DNA from: a virus
DNA: 29,628 bases
Reading direction: 5' to 3' (one strand)
IMG/VR virus record: IMGVR_UViG_3300005253_000281
Location: 1 to 29,628 of that record
The notes under the pieces are model-generated. The model was not told the DNA's origin and did no database searches. It worked only from the letters and a program-made list of their open reading frames with translations. Made by a program: the position numbers and the translations under genes. Of this stretch, positions 12,042-21,410 are shown one piece after another (position 1 is the stretch's first letter; each line of letters starts with the position of its first letter).

Positions 12042-15000
12042 TGGTAGAACCACCACAGTTACCTCCGCCTCCTCAGCCTCCAGAGCCTTTTCCTGGCTTT
12101 GGCAGAGAGCTAGAGCAGTTAGGTATATCTCAGTTTAAGGCTCAAACCAGGCTTATGGAAACTGAGAAGAAAAGGGCTACTGCTGAGCAGGCTTTTATCC
12201 TTGGGGGTAGAACTGGGTTTCTTGCTCAGTTCTTTAGACCAGCTAGGAAGACTCCTCTGCCTGGTGGAGGTCTTTCTGTTTTTCCAGTTGCAGTTCCTCT
12301 TGAGATTCTTAAGCAGGAACTACTCCAAGCTCAGCAGGAGTATGACTTAGCTCTTCAGGAGATGAAGTCTAACCGCTGGCGTCAGGAGGTAATGATAACT
12401 CTGCCAAACTATCTGTCTCTGCCAGATTATAAGATACAGAGCCCTGAGGATATACTTAACTATATGCCTCTTGATTCTATGACCGAAGCAGATACAACTT
12501 GGCTTAATCTGACTTATGACCGTCTGAAGCACCTATCTAATGTGCTGCCAGAAGGCTTCACTGGGGATGCTATGGAAGCCCAGACTAAGGTGCTGAACGA
12601 AGTCCTTACCGCTCCTAAACTGGAACTGAGAGGTATTCATAACCTTACTGTAGAGGAGCTAGCTAAGTCTTTCCAGTTCGGGGTAGCTGAGCTTCCACAA
12701 GGTATGTCTGAGGAAGATGTTAGGAGTATCCTTAGCCAGATGGACTTGCAGGAAGAGGAACTGAAGGATGTTAAGATCTGGTTGACTGAGAGAGCGATAA
12801 GCTGGGAAATAGAGTCAGGTAAACTGAATCTTCTCCGTGCTGGACTAGTACTACCAGAAGAGCCAGAGCTGACTCCTTGGGAGTTTACCAAGCTAGCGGC
12901 TACTCAGCCCATGATGGCAACAGTAGAGCTACTGGATAAGTACTGGAATATGCTTCCTAGACCAGCTGTAGCCGCATCTATTATAGGTTTCCATAGGCTA
13001 CTTAATCTTGGTGCCGCAACTTCCGAAGGTACTGCGGCTGCTAGACTGGAAGAGGGATATGAGTTCTACCGCTCTATGGGTTTGAGTAGCTGGGATTCAT
13101 ATGCTAAGTCCTTTAATGAGTGGGACGCTCCTTGGTGGTTAAAGATAGCTGCTGAATCCGCCTTTGACCCTCTTATGTATATTGGCTTTGGGCTAACAAC
13201 TGCTGCTGCATACAAAATAGGAACTGGGCTTACTCGGGTCGGTCTTAGGACTGTAGGAACTAGGATAGGTCCTTGGGTAGGAGCCTTTCATGGAGGCTAT
13301 GTTGCTGGTGCAGATGCTGTGTTCAAGGCTGGAGTGCAAGTATTCTTAGCTCCTATCAAAGGCTCATTCTGGCTAACTGGCGTAGGTTATCAGATTCCTA
13401 AAACCGCTACTCAGATGGCTAGGAACTTCGCCCGCAAGAGCATAATGGACTTCAACGCAGTATTAGGCAGAACCTTTCCTGAAGTACGCAACCTTAAAGG
13501 ATTGACGGTAAAGGACTTGACTGGCACTGCTGACAACGTTATCAATCAGGCTCTGGCTAGACCTATGGAGGGACATGACCTGGCAGTTAGAGCTGGGGCT
13601 AATCTGTTGGAGTTCAACTACATAGATGACCTAGCAGCTAGGAAGATGGTAGCTGGCGTTAGAGAGCCTATCTTAGGTCCTACTGGAGAAGTAATATCTG
13701 AAGTTGGCGGAGAGATAGCATTTGATACTGTCCGCCTAGCTCGCTTTAACAATGAAGTTCTCAATATGTTCTCTGGTCAAGGTGAGAGGATAACAGCTGG
13801 TAAGATAATAGCTGACTTAGGACAGGAAGCTACTGAGGAGGCGGTTACTAATGTATCTGCCAAGCTAGTTACCTTTAGAGAGAAGATAGCTAAAGCTGCT
13901 CTAGTTGCTGTCAAGGGGGATGCTCCTCAGGATGTTATACTCAACGTCTTTAACCGCTTGGAAGGTATCCGCTTCAGCAATATCCATAGTCCTATGACTC
14001 CTCATATGACTCAGGCTGGGAGGTCTGTTAGCTGGGTTACTAGGGTGGCAGACAAGATGCTGTATTCTACTCAGCTAGTAGCTTTAGAGAGGCGGCTAGT
14101 AATGCCTCTAGCTAGATGGAATCTGCTGTTCACTAACTTTGGTCCTTATAACTTCACTGAGAATATGGGTAGGAGCTTCTTAGGAGGCGGTGAGATAATG
14201 TATCCTAAGAGTTACAGTGGGGTAGCAGAAACTAATAGGCTATTCAAAGGACTGGCTGGAGCTCCTTATGAACTTCAACTAATGGAGCGAGGTGAGGTAC
14301 GATTAGCTCAAGCTATGATAGACCCTAAGACTGGCAAGACAGCAGTGTTTCAGAGAGGTAAAGTACCATTTGTAACTAGGGAAGTAACCATACCTGAGAA
14401 GGTTCCTTTCTTAGGTGGTAAGACTATAGGTGCCAAGATTAACTTAGCTGGGCGAGACCACTACCTAGCATCCTTCCAAGACGCTTACGATATGTGGGGG
14501 CACTTCAACTCTAAGCAGGTAGCCTTTGATTATCAGACTCACTATATGAAGTCTCTGGCTGAGATAGCTCCAGATAATATGAAAGGGCTAGTGGATAATG
14601 TAGCTAATCATAGAGCAGAACTAGATAATATATCTGCTATATCTAGTAAAGATGCTAGGGATATAGAACGAGTACTGCTACAGGATTCTACTGTAGGACC
14701 TGAGGCTGTCAGAGCTCACGCTGACCTGGATGTACTGGAGTTTGAGCGGAGGCAGGTTAGCAAAGAACTCTACAAGACTATGGATAGGATGACTGATGTC
14801 CGTGCTATTACTAAGGTTGGTATTAGAGATGAAGTGCTAGGCGGCAGTATCTTCAAAGACATAGATGGCAGGATAGCAGCTTATGTAGAATCCGAGAGGG
14901 AGCTAAGCCTTATCAGCCTGAAGAATCAGATGGATGTGCTGAAGAAGGAAGCTGATACTTTCTTAGCTAACCCTCCTCGTAACCTTAATGAGTTCCTTGG

Positions 15001-18000
15001 AGATATGCAGAACATGACTGCTATGGTAGAGGGCACTGGGGAGAGAATACACGACTATAGGAAGCTAACCGAGTTGAGGAAAGCTAGGCTATCTCCAGCT
15101 GACTTTGATGACTTTGAAGTAGGCTCAGCTAAGCTACTGGCTGAGTTTATGGAGACAAGTGAAGAGCAGCTTACTAAGATAATGAATCAGTTAGGAGAGA
15201 ATGCTAGAACCGTTGTAACTACTAATCTGGAACCTGAGGAGATGACTAGACTGCTCCAGAGTAGGATAAGATATCTAGCTCCAAATGAGTACTTAAGGGG
15301 TCTGGGTAAGGCTCCTAGGGGTAGAGAGTTTGGGTTGGCAGGGCAATTCTTTACTAGGAGCCTTGACGATGCTGGATACTACGGACCTTCTTATATTAGA
15401 GCGACCATTAAGCCTAAGAACTCTTTGGACTGGCGAGGAGATGCTCAGTCGTTAGCAGACTCTATTGGCATAGGCAAGGAGTTTGGCGAGCTTGGAGGTT
15501 CTGGGCATCCGACTGCTGAGGAGTTTCTGATAAATAAAATAAAGTCTTCCGAGCAAGGCTTTGATGCTTTTAGATTGTATGCGGACGCGCCTGGTGAGGA
15601 ACTCATAGTAGTTCTGGACGATTCTATAATTAATATATCCAAGAGATTCACGATAGGTACTGGAGAGTCAGTTTTGAATGAAGTTCAACTAGCTCGCCTT
15701 ACCGACCTTGACTCTATCTCTCGCCTTGAACTTGAGAACATCCTAGCAACCCGCAACAAGGTAGCTGGGATAGAAGCAATCATACCTACAACTCCTAAAG
15801 GCAAAAGGAATGAAAGGTTCTGGCAGCAACAGCGAGCTCAGAAGGCTATCATCTGGGATGAGTATGATGGCAATGCTAGGAAGTTTAAGAGCCTTAGACT
15901 AAGAGCTAGCCGTAACTTTCTTGCATCAGTAGACAAACCAGTATTCACTCCTGACTTCGTTCCAGAAGTAACTGCTGAGCTTACGCCTAACCATCTAGCC
16001 TATCTGTATGGAGCAACTGGGGATGACCTATATAGAGGACTTACTAGAGTGCAGCATCACATAACTATACGACCAAGAGAAGACTTCATCTTACATACTG
16101 CAGAACAAGCAGACGCTTATGCTGCTAAGTTTAGCAAGACAGCATCTGATATGGGCTTTACTGATGAGGCTATAGGAGAAGTCTATGACCAGCTCTGGAG
16201 GAATCAAGGCATAGAGCCTAGTATCCTGACTCCTGATAGTCCTACAGTAATGCAGCTAGAGGAGATAAGGCAGGAGCTGACAAGGTTACATGGTAGTATG
16301 AAGATTCCTGATTCTGATTTAGTTAAGTGGCGTCAGTATGTCAACTCAGTAGCAGATGATGTAGAGAAACTGCCAATGTATAAGGTAGTTACTACTGCTG
16401 AAGCTCAGCTGGAGAGATTAACTGGTATAAAGGCTGATTATGCTAAAGTCGCAGTCCAGTCTGCTAGGCAGATAGCCAGAGATGCTGGAGTGGATATTAA
16501 GAATACTTCTATTATAGGTAGCTTCTTAGGGAAGAAAGCTCCAAAGGATATAGATATTCTTATCACAGTTGATGATGCTTCCAAACTACTAAACAAGAGG
16601 ATTAAAGCTCCTGAGTTCGGTGGAAGGCCTATAGACATATTTGTAACTGACGGCAAGGTTAAGTATGCCACTGTTCAGGTGTCTCCTCAGGACGTTGTGT
16701 TTAAGCCTAGGGACTTCGGTATTCCTACCGACTTACCGAAAGCTGCTCCAGCAGGAGGTACTACTGACTGGTGGTCTAACAAAGAATCTGCTATGACTAG
16801 GGCTCGTGAGCAGCACGCCTTATCCTTCCCTACCTATGACGATTCTAATGTAATAGATGAAGCAATGCGAGCTATCTTCCCCTTCTGGAACTATGAACTA
16901 TTCCGCTGGCGCTGGATACCCAGGACTTGGATGAGGACTCCTGGGACTATGACAGGACTAGCCCGCTACGTTAACTATACTGACCAAGGTTATCTACCTA
17001 TACCTGCTACTGACCTTCAGATAAACATCCTTAGAGGTTCTGTCTGGATGGGTGGTCTCCGCTCTATGTATCTCCGTGACTTCCCTGAATACTACGATGC
17101 TATGCCAGGTATGGAACTTATCGACTATATCGGCAGAATGGGCTTCTTTCCGGGCTTTCATGTTATGGCTCCTATTGTGCTCTTTGGAGCTACTGTAGGA
17201 GGCAAGCCTGAGCTGGCTCAGTTAGCTCCTGCTTGGATGAGAACTACCTTATCAGCTATGAGAGCTCTATCTCCTGAACATATAGGAGCAGTATTAGAGT
17301 TCATCTACCCCGACCGCTTCCGTGACTTTCAGACTATGTTAACTCTAGCAGGACAAGGCTATGATGCTGATGAAATCTGGCGGAAGAAGAAGCAGAACCA
17401 ACCTATAACTGAGGAGGAAGAGAAGCTCTGGCTACAAGCAGTGAATAAGGTTGACGGTGTTAAAGGTATCCTTATGCAGCAGACTGGTCTATTCAGAATC
17501 CGTCCCGATGAGTATACTCAGATAAGAAAATCTATGCGCCTAGCTATTGAGGAGGCTACTGGAGTACCTGTATCTACTCAGGAGCATATTGACAGGCTGT
17601 ATCCAGTAACAGGTAAGAGGTTCTCTGACTACTATCGCCTAGATATACTACAGCAAAAGCTCCTCTATGAGTTTGAAACTTACCGTAGATGGCAGGGAGT
17701 TACTACTCCGCTCTATCCTTCTAGCTGGCAGGTGCTGGATGTAAAGATAAGAGACTACTATCAAGAGGTAGAGCGAGTATATGAAGATGCTAGACACTTA
17801 GGAACTTATGAGGAAGGAGAGCTAGTCCGTCCCAGTATGGTAGAGATTAACCGCCAACTGGTAGATGGTGTGATAGGTCCTGACCAGTGGAGAGCTATGC
17901 GTAGTGATATACAAGGTAGTCTAGCAGAAGCTGTCAGAGTGTTAGGAGAATCTCCAGCCTATAAGGATGTGCCTAAGACCTTTGAAGAGCGTGCTCTAAT

Positions 18001-18577
18001 GCTAGAGGAGAGAGGTATTACTACTCCTACTCAAGGTGCTGACCAAGAGCTGCTCTACTACTACTTTGAGCTCAAGCCTGAGTATAAGTGGAGCTGGGAA
18101 GCTCAGCGCATGGAGAGGGACTTTGATACCTACTACACTCATATTGATATTCTGTTAGAGTCTCTGGATGCTGCTCACCGAGAACGCCTGATACAGAGAA
18201 TACAGTTTGACTGGACTCCTATGGAGAGGCTCTACTGGCAGATTAGCCGAGAGCATATCAGACCATACAGGAATCTCCGTAGCATAGTATTATCTGAGTA
18301 TACTCCTGAGGAGGTTCAACAGATACGTCGCTTTGAAGTAGCTCGTGGCGTTGAGCGGGAGGAGCTACAGCAGGTGTTAGGTCCTGACGGTCTGAAGCTT
18401 ATAAGTGGCTTTGCTAAACGTCTCCGAGAAGCTCGTCAGCGCTTCAGAATCCTTGACCCTCTGACAGATGCATGGCTTAACTTCTTTGGCACTACAGATA
18501 AGTTAATGAGTGCTCAGGCTAAGGAAATATATGATGGACTTCTGAAGCAGTTCTTAACTTCGGAGATGGTTGAGTAA
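12041..18577 (+). CDS. Giant multidomain virion-associated (polyvalent) protein
   Basis: This is a 2178-residue protein between portal and scaffold. It begins with a Pro-rich tail (PPQLPPPPQPPEPFPGFG), then long helical regions. Near 360-450 are Gly/Ala-rich semi-hydrophobic segments. Around 1085-1200, GQFFTRSLDDAGYYG followed by IKPKNSLDW and PGEELIVVLDD resembles the STS and E-x-E strands of ADP-ribosyltransferases (weak). Around 1485-1545, IIGSFLGKKAPKDIDILI with G1493, S1494, D1503, D1505 and a later D1532 (RPIDIFV) matches a pol-beta-type nucleotidyltransferase. The C-terminal 600 residues are helical with a hydrophobic patch (FHVMAPIVLFGATVGG). It is probably packaged and ejected with DNA. 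Confidence 0.75.
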   Translation: MVEPPQLPPPPQPPEPFPGFGRELEQLGISQFKAQTRLMETEKKRATAEQAFILGGRTGFLAQFFRPARKTPLPGGGLSVFPVAVPLEILKQELLQAQQEYDLALQEMKSNRWRQEVMITLPNYLSLPDYKIQSPEDILNYMPLDSMTEADTTWLNLTYDRLKHLSNVLPEGFTGDAMEAQTKVLNEVLTAPKLELRGIHNLTVEELAKSFQFGVAELPQGMSEEDVRSILSQMDLQEEELKDVKIWLTERAISWEIESGKLNLLRAGLVLPEEPELTPWEFTKLAATQPMMATVELLDKYWNMLPRPAVAASIIGFHRLLNLGAATSEGTAAARLEEGYEFYRSMGLSSWDSYAKSFNEWDAPWWLKIAAESAFDPLMYIGFGLTTAAAYKIGTGLTRVGLRTVGTRIGPWVGAFHGGYVAGADAVFKAGVQVFLAPIKGSFWLTGVGYQIPKTATQMARNFARKSIMDFNAVLGRTFPEVRNLKGLTVKDLTGTADNVINQALARPMEGHDLAVRAGANLLEFNYIDDLAARKMVAGVREPILGPTGEVISEVGGEIAFDTVRLARFNNEVLNMFSGQGERITAGKIIADLGQEATEEAVTNVSAKLVTFREKIAKAALVAVKGDAPQDVILNVFNRLEGIRFSNIHSPMTPHMTQAGRSVSWVTRVADKMLYSTQLVALERRLVMPLARWNLLFTNFGPYNFTENMGRSFLGGGEIMYPKSYSGVAETNRLFKGLAGAPYELQLMERGEVRLAQAMIDPKTGKTAVFQRGKVPFVTREVTIPEKVPFLGGKTIGAKINLAGRDHYLASFQDAYDMWGHFNSKQVAFDYQTHYMKSLAEIAPDNMKGLVDNVANHRAELDNISAISSKDARDIERVLLQDSTVGPEAVRAHADLDVLEFERRQVSKELYKTMDRMTDVRAITKVGIRDEVLGGSIFKDIDGRIAAYVESERELSLISLKNQMDVLKKEADTFLANPPRNLNEFLGDMQNMTAMVEGTGERIHDYRKLTELRKARLSPADFDDFEVGSAKLLAEFMETSEEQLTKIMNQLGENARTVVTTNLEPEEMTRLLQSRIRYLAPNEYLRGLGKAPRGREFGLAGQFFTRSLDDAGYYGPSYIRATIKPKNSLDWRGDAQSLADSIGIGKEFGELGGSGHPTAEEFLINKIKSSEQGFDAFRLYADAPGEELIVVLDDSIINISKRFTIGTGESVLNEVQLARLTDLDSISRLELENILATRNKVAGIEAIIPTTPKGKRNERFWQQQRAQKAIIWDEYDGNARKFKSLRLRASRNFLASVDKPVFTPDFVPEVTAELTPNHLAYLYGATGDDLYRGLTRVQHHITIRPREDFILHTAEQADAYAAKFSKTASDMGFTDEAIGEVYDQLWRNQGIEPSILTPDSPTVMQLEEIRQELTRLHGSMKIPDSDLVKWRQYVNSVADDVEKLPMYKVVTTAEAQLERLTGIKADYAKVAVQSARQIARDAGVDIKNTSIIGSFLGKKAPKDIDILITVDDASKLLNKRIKAPEFGGRPIDIFVTDGKVKYATVQVSPQDVVFKPRDFGIPTDLPKAAPAGGTTDWWSNKESAMTRAREQHALSFPTYDDSNVIDEAMRAIFPFWNYELFRWRWIPRTWMRTPGTMTGLARYVNYTDQGYLPIPATDLQINILRGSVWMGGLRSMYLRDFPEYYDAMPGMELIDYIGRMGFFPGFHVMAPIVLFGATVGGKPELAQLAPAWMRTTLSAMRALSPEHIGAVLEFIYPDRFRDFQTMLTLAGQGYDADEIWRKKKQNQPITEEEEKLWLQAVNKVDGVKGILMQQTGLFRIRPDEYTQIRKSMRLAIEEATGVPVSTQEHIDRLYPVTGKRFSDYYRLDILQQKLLYEFETYRRWQGVTTPLYPSSWQVLDVKIRDYYQEVERVYEDARHLGTYEEGELVRPSMVEINRQLVDGVIGPDQWRAMRSDIQGSLAEAVRVLGESPAYKDVPKTFEERALMLEERGITTPTQGADQELLYYYFELKPEYKWSWEAQRMERDFDTYYTHIDILLESLDAAHRERLIQRIQFDWTPMERLYWQISREHIRPYRNLRSIVLSEYTPEEVQQIRRFEVARGVEREELQQVLGPDGLKLISGFAKRLREARQRFRILDPLTDAWLNFFGTTDKLMSAQAKEIYDGLLKQFLTSEMVE

Positions 18578-18602
18578 TGTAGTGTAAATAAACCGTATAA
18601 CA
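18578..18602 (+). other. Short gap after the giant gene
   Basis: Together with the following promoter, the 95 bases between the giant gene and the scaffold gene hold an imperfect AT-rich inverted repeat (AATAAA...TTTATT, 18587-18620) that might act as a weak terminator or as part of the promoter's upstream element. No gene is visible. Confidence 0.4.
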
Positions 18603-18624
18603 TTATATAGGGTATTTATTATCC

Positions 18625-18653
18625 TTGACAATGCGGTACTGATATGATATACT
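18625..18653 (+). promoter_or_regulatory. Rightward late-arm promoter, copy 2
   Basis: TTGACA (18625-18630), a 17-base spacer, then TATACT (18648-18653) preceded by TGA. It shares TTATCC before the -35 and TGATATGATATACT at the -10 with copy 1. The leader is about 13 bases and carries the SD TGGAGG for the scaffold gene. It gives the capsid genes their own start point behind the 6.5-kb giant gene. Confidence 0.9.
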
Positions 18654-18672
18654 ACTACTATGGAGGAATGTA

Positions 18673-19329
18673 ATGAGTGAAGAGAACCAGAAGGTAACTG
18701 ATGGTGCTTCTGGCGACGGAGAAGGTAAGACAACTCCACCTCCCGCTACTACTGTTCCTAAGGTGGAAGTTAAGGAGGGTGCGACCTTTCTTGATGGTAA
18801 GAAGGTTGTTCTTGAGTCTGACTTAATCGCTGCTAAGAAGAGTTTAGAAGGGCAAATGGAGCAAGCCCAGACAGTTCATAGTGATGCCATAGACAAGGCT
18901 AAGCTTGAGGTGTCTGAAGCACAGCAACAGATTGCTACTCTAAACGCTAATATCAAGGAGAATGAAGAAGCCCGTAAGACGGGTGCAGTTTCTGATGAGG
19001 AAGCTGCGAGAGTCAAGCAGGAATTAGAGACTACTAGGAGTAGTTTGGAGCAGGCTAATAGCTCTGCTCTGGAGCATCGCAGGGCACTTATTGTAATGAA
19101 ATACGGAGTGCCTGAGGATACTATCAAAGACAAGACATCAGAACAGCTTGATTCTTTCGAGGAGGCTGCTAAAGCCTTCGTAACAGTTAAAGGCGGTGCT
19201 GTTGGACCTTATGCAGTAGGAGGCGGAAGTGCTGATGCTGCTCCTCAGACTAATATAGAGAGGGCAACTAAGATACTTGAAGCTACTCCTATACGAGGTG
19301 TTAGCAATGCTGCTCTGGCTGACAAGTAA
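18673..19329 (+). CDS. Scaffolding protein
   Basis: This is a 218-residue, highly charged, Ala/Glu/Lys/Gln-rich protein. Residues 1-35 are disordered, 45-140 form a long coiled coil (LEGQMEQAQTVHSDAIDKA), and the C-terminus is a short Gly/Ala tail with a final helix. This composition and the place directly before the major capsid gene are standard for scaffolds, which shape the procapsid and then leave or are digested. There are no protease residues. The gene sits immediately behind promoter copy 2 with a good SD. Confidence 0.85.
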   Translation: MSEENQKVTDGASGDGEGKTTPPPATTVPKVEVKEGATFLDGKKVVLESDLIAAKKSLEGQMEQAQTVHSDAIDKAKLEVSEAQQQIATLNANIKENEEARKTGAVSDEEAARVKQELETTRSSLEQANSSALEHRRALIVMKYGVPEDTIKDKTSEQLDSFEEAAKAFVTVKGGAVGPYAVGGGSADAAPQTNIERATKILEATPIRGVSNAALADK

Positions 19330-19354
19330 AATATAAGAAAGGAGCAAGATTGTT

Positions 19355-20434
19355 ATGGCTGATTCAGGCGGGCATTGGAGTAACTTAGCAGCTGCGCAAA
19401 AGTTAACCCAGTCCATGAAAATTCCTGGTGTCTTTGAGGAAGACATCAAACGCAACAATCCTATTGATAGGCTTACCGTAGGTCAGGCGGCTCATAGCGG
19501 ACTCAAGATAGAGTGGTTGAGAGAGCAACCAGCTGCAGTAGCTTCTATAGAAGCTGCAGTAAATGATATAAGTATTGGTGAGCAACTATCTTGGACTGAG
19601 GATGTAGACTACGATGAGAAGGAATCTACTCTTCGCACTTGCTATATCCAACGGAAGCTTGACCACTATGTCCAAGGTATCTACGGAACCTACAACAACT
19701 ACGAAGCACGGAAGCTTCTGGAGTCTGAGAAAGGACTCAGGCGGAAGATTGGAGCTAGGATAATCTATGCTGATAATACCTATACCTCCACTAAGCAGTT
19801 CGATGGTATTCATGCACTAGCGGCAGAACACGGTTCTCCATATACTGCTGGCAGTAGCAACGACCCTAAGAACATAGATAATGGAGATGTAGGGCTTAGT
19901 CTCGCCTTCCTAAGAATAATGATAGACGAGATGAAGCAAGGTGTAGATGAGCTCTGGGCACCTTTTGAAGTTATCCGCAGAATGGATGCTGCCTATCAGG
20001 AACGAGGATTTCTACAAGCAGCTGCCAATACTACTAACCTTGCCTTCCTAACCCTAGGCTACAATGACCTCGGCAAGCGAGTACTGTTCTGGGACGGTCT
20101 TCCTATCATCAGGACTGACTACCTCGTAGCTGAGGACGACGACACTGGAACTGGTGGAAGCTCAGATGCACGAGCACTCTATGTCTCTGGTGATAAGGTC
20201 TACTCCATCTTCGGTATCAAGCATGGTAACGTGATGAACCAGGAGCCTGGTCTAACCTACGCCTACGGTGGAACTGAAGGTCTTGGTGATCTTTACAAGC
20301 TAGTAAGATTTCCTGAACTGGAAGACTACGATGCTGGCGGAATTAGGCTGGTTAACTACTCCACCTTACTGCTTGGCTCTAGCTTCTGCCTAGGAAGAAT
20401 CTTTGACATCCAAGACGTGGCGATAACTATTTAG
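19355..20434 (+). CDS. Major capsid protein
   Basis: This 359-residue protein follows the scaffold gene by 25 bases. Its size, the mixed alpha/beta content, a long central helix (LSLAFLRIMIDEMKQG, near 180) and aromatic beta segments with a late Gly-rich loop (TYAYGGTEGLGDLY) fit an HK97-fold coat protein. The SD AAAGGAGC lies 10 bases before the ATG. Codons here appear more selective (AAC, TAC, ATC endings) than in neighbours, as expected for the most abundant virion protein. No direct family signature is seen; the call rests on position, length and style. Confidence 0.85.
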   Translation: MADSGGHWSNLAAAQKLTQSMKIPGVFEEDIKRNNPIDRLTVGQAAHSGLKIEWLREQPAAVASIEAAVNDISIGEQLSWTEDVDYDEKESTLRTCYIQRKLDHYVQGIYGTYNNYEARKLLESEKGLRRKIGARIIYADNTYTSTKQFDGIHALAAEHGSPYTAGSSNDPKNIDNGDVGLSLAFLRIMIDEMKQGVDELWAPFEVIRRMDAAYQERGFLQAAANTTNLAFLTLGYNDLGKRVLFWDGLPIIRTDYLVAEDDDTGTGGSSDARALYVSGDKVYSIFGIKHGNVMNQEPGLTYAYGGTEGLGDLYKLVRFPELEDYDAGGIRLVNYSTLLLGSSFCLGRIFDIQDVAITI

Positions 20435-20516
20435 TGGCGATGACTGCACTGTCCAGTCAGGTAGAGCAGATGAGGCAGAATAAAACTATCTGCTTAACAA
20501 AATGGAGTAAAGTAAA
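20435..20516 (+). promoter_or_regulatory. Intergenic region with two hairpins after the capsid gene
   Basis: TGACTG (20441-20446) pairs with CAGTCA (20454-20459), a 6-bp stem with a 7-base loop. AGCAGAT (20465-20471) pairs with ATCTGCT (20488-20494), a 7-bp stem with a 16-base loop. No T-tract follows, so they may stabilise the capsid mRNA 3' end or mark a processing site, not terminate transcription. Confidence 0.5.
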
Positions 20517-21359
20517 ATGTCTATAGAGTACGATATTAGAAGGAGTAATGGTAGAGTACTATATCTACCCGCTAATCCTGAGGATGCTAGTCTGAAGAGC
20601 ATAGCCTTTCCCGACGTCTATGTAGCTGATACTCTTCAGAAGTATCCTCTCGGAACTGAATACGATGAGGGTACTGGTAGGGATTTCCGCTATGCTCAGA
20701 ACGATAACAGTGGTAATACCCTAGTTCCTGGCAGAATGGTTCAGCAGAACTCTGAGGATGGTCAGATGACTGGTCTTGTTCCAGCTGCTGCTTCCATAGG
20801 TGACACAACTGTTACCCTCACTATCGGAACTGGAGCGATTGTAGCCAATCAGTTTGAGAACGGATGGCTATTCGTAGAAGGACCAGCTGGCGCAAGTGCA
20901 GAGAAAGGCTTTACGTATCAGATAGAGAGTCATCCTGCTGCGTCTGGCAGTGCTACCTGTGTCTTCACTCTGAGGCGGGCGCTGATTAAGGGTATTAGTA
21001 CTGCTAGGAGAGTCAGTGTCTATTCTAATCCTATTGGTAGTAGGAAGTCAACTAGCCGCGGCTGCAAGGTAGTTCCTGCAGGTGGTCAGACTTTCATTGC
21101 TGTCGGGATTCCCGCTTGCCGTGTGACTCAGGCTCAATTCTTCTGGGCTCAGTATAAGGGTATCTGTGGCTTTGAGACTGATGGCTCTACAGCTATGGTC
21201 AAGGGACAGAGAGTTAGTATTGGCGGAGCCTCTGACGGCTGTGGTATGGTATCTGGAGGCAATACAGACCAGATATTTGGAGTATGTATCACTGCTGGAG
21301 GTTTTAGCCGCCTAAGTCTGGTGGCTCTTGACCTGCCAGAAATAGCTGGCGGTGGTTAG
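20517..21359 (+). CDS. Probable capsid decoration or auxiliary structural protein
   Basis: This is a 280-residue beta-rich protein next to the capsid gene. Landmarks are LGTEYDEGTGRDFRYAQN (about 46-63), SIGDTTVTLTIGTGAIVANQ (about 93-112) and FTYQIESHPAASGSA (about 131-145). I recall this order (LGT...FRYA, a VT-rich strand with VxANQ, then Y-I-SHP) from capsid-adjacent structural proteins of many environmental phages. It probably binds the capsid surface or vertices. The SD TGGAG lies 9 bases before the ATG. A tail component is less likely given the location. Confidence 0.7.
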   Translation: MSIEYDIRRSNGRVLYLPANPEDASLKSIAFPDVYVADTLQKYPLGTEYDEGTGRDFRYAQNDNSGNTLVPGRMVQQNSEDGQMTGLVPAAASIGDTTVTLTIGTGAIVANQFENGWLFVEGPAGASAEKGFTYQIESHPAASGSATCVFTLRRALIKGISTARRVSVYSNPIGSRKSTSRGCKVVPAGGQTFIAVGIPACRVTQAQFFWAQYKGICGFETDGSTAMVKGQRVSIGGASDGCGMVSGGNTDQIFGVCITAGGFSRLSLVALDLPEIAGGG

Positions 21360-21365
21360 ATATAG

Positions 21366-21399
21366 TATGGAGAGGGAGGAGCAGTCTTCCCTCTCCATA
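21366..21399 (+). promoter_or_regulatory. Perfect 12-bp (15-bp with inner pairs) intergenic hairpin
   Basis: TATGGAGAGGGA (21366-21377) pairs perfectly with TCCCTCTCCATA (21388-21399). The inner GGA/TCT extends the stem to 15 bp (one G-U) with a GCAG loop. It is followed by AGGAG, the SD of the next gene, and not by a T-tract. It is likely an mRNA processing or stabilising element between structural genes. Confidence 0.6.
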
Positions 21400-21410
21400 G
21401 GAGAAGCAAT

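Noticed and set aside
12041-18577. Tape-measure protein
   Set aside because: Length would fit, but it precedes the scaffold and capsid genes, and it holds enzyme-like motifs in place of a repeated coiled coil; an internal or ejected protein fits better.
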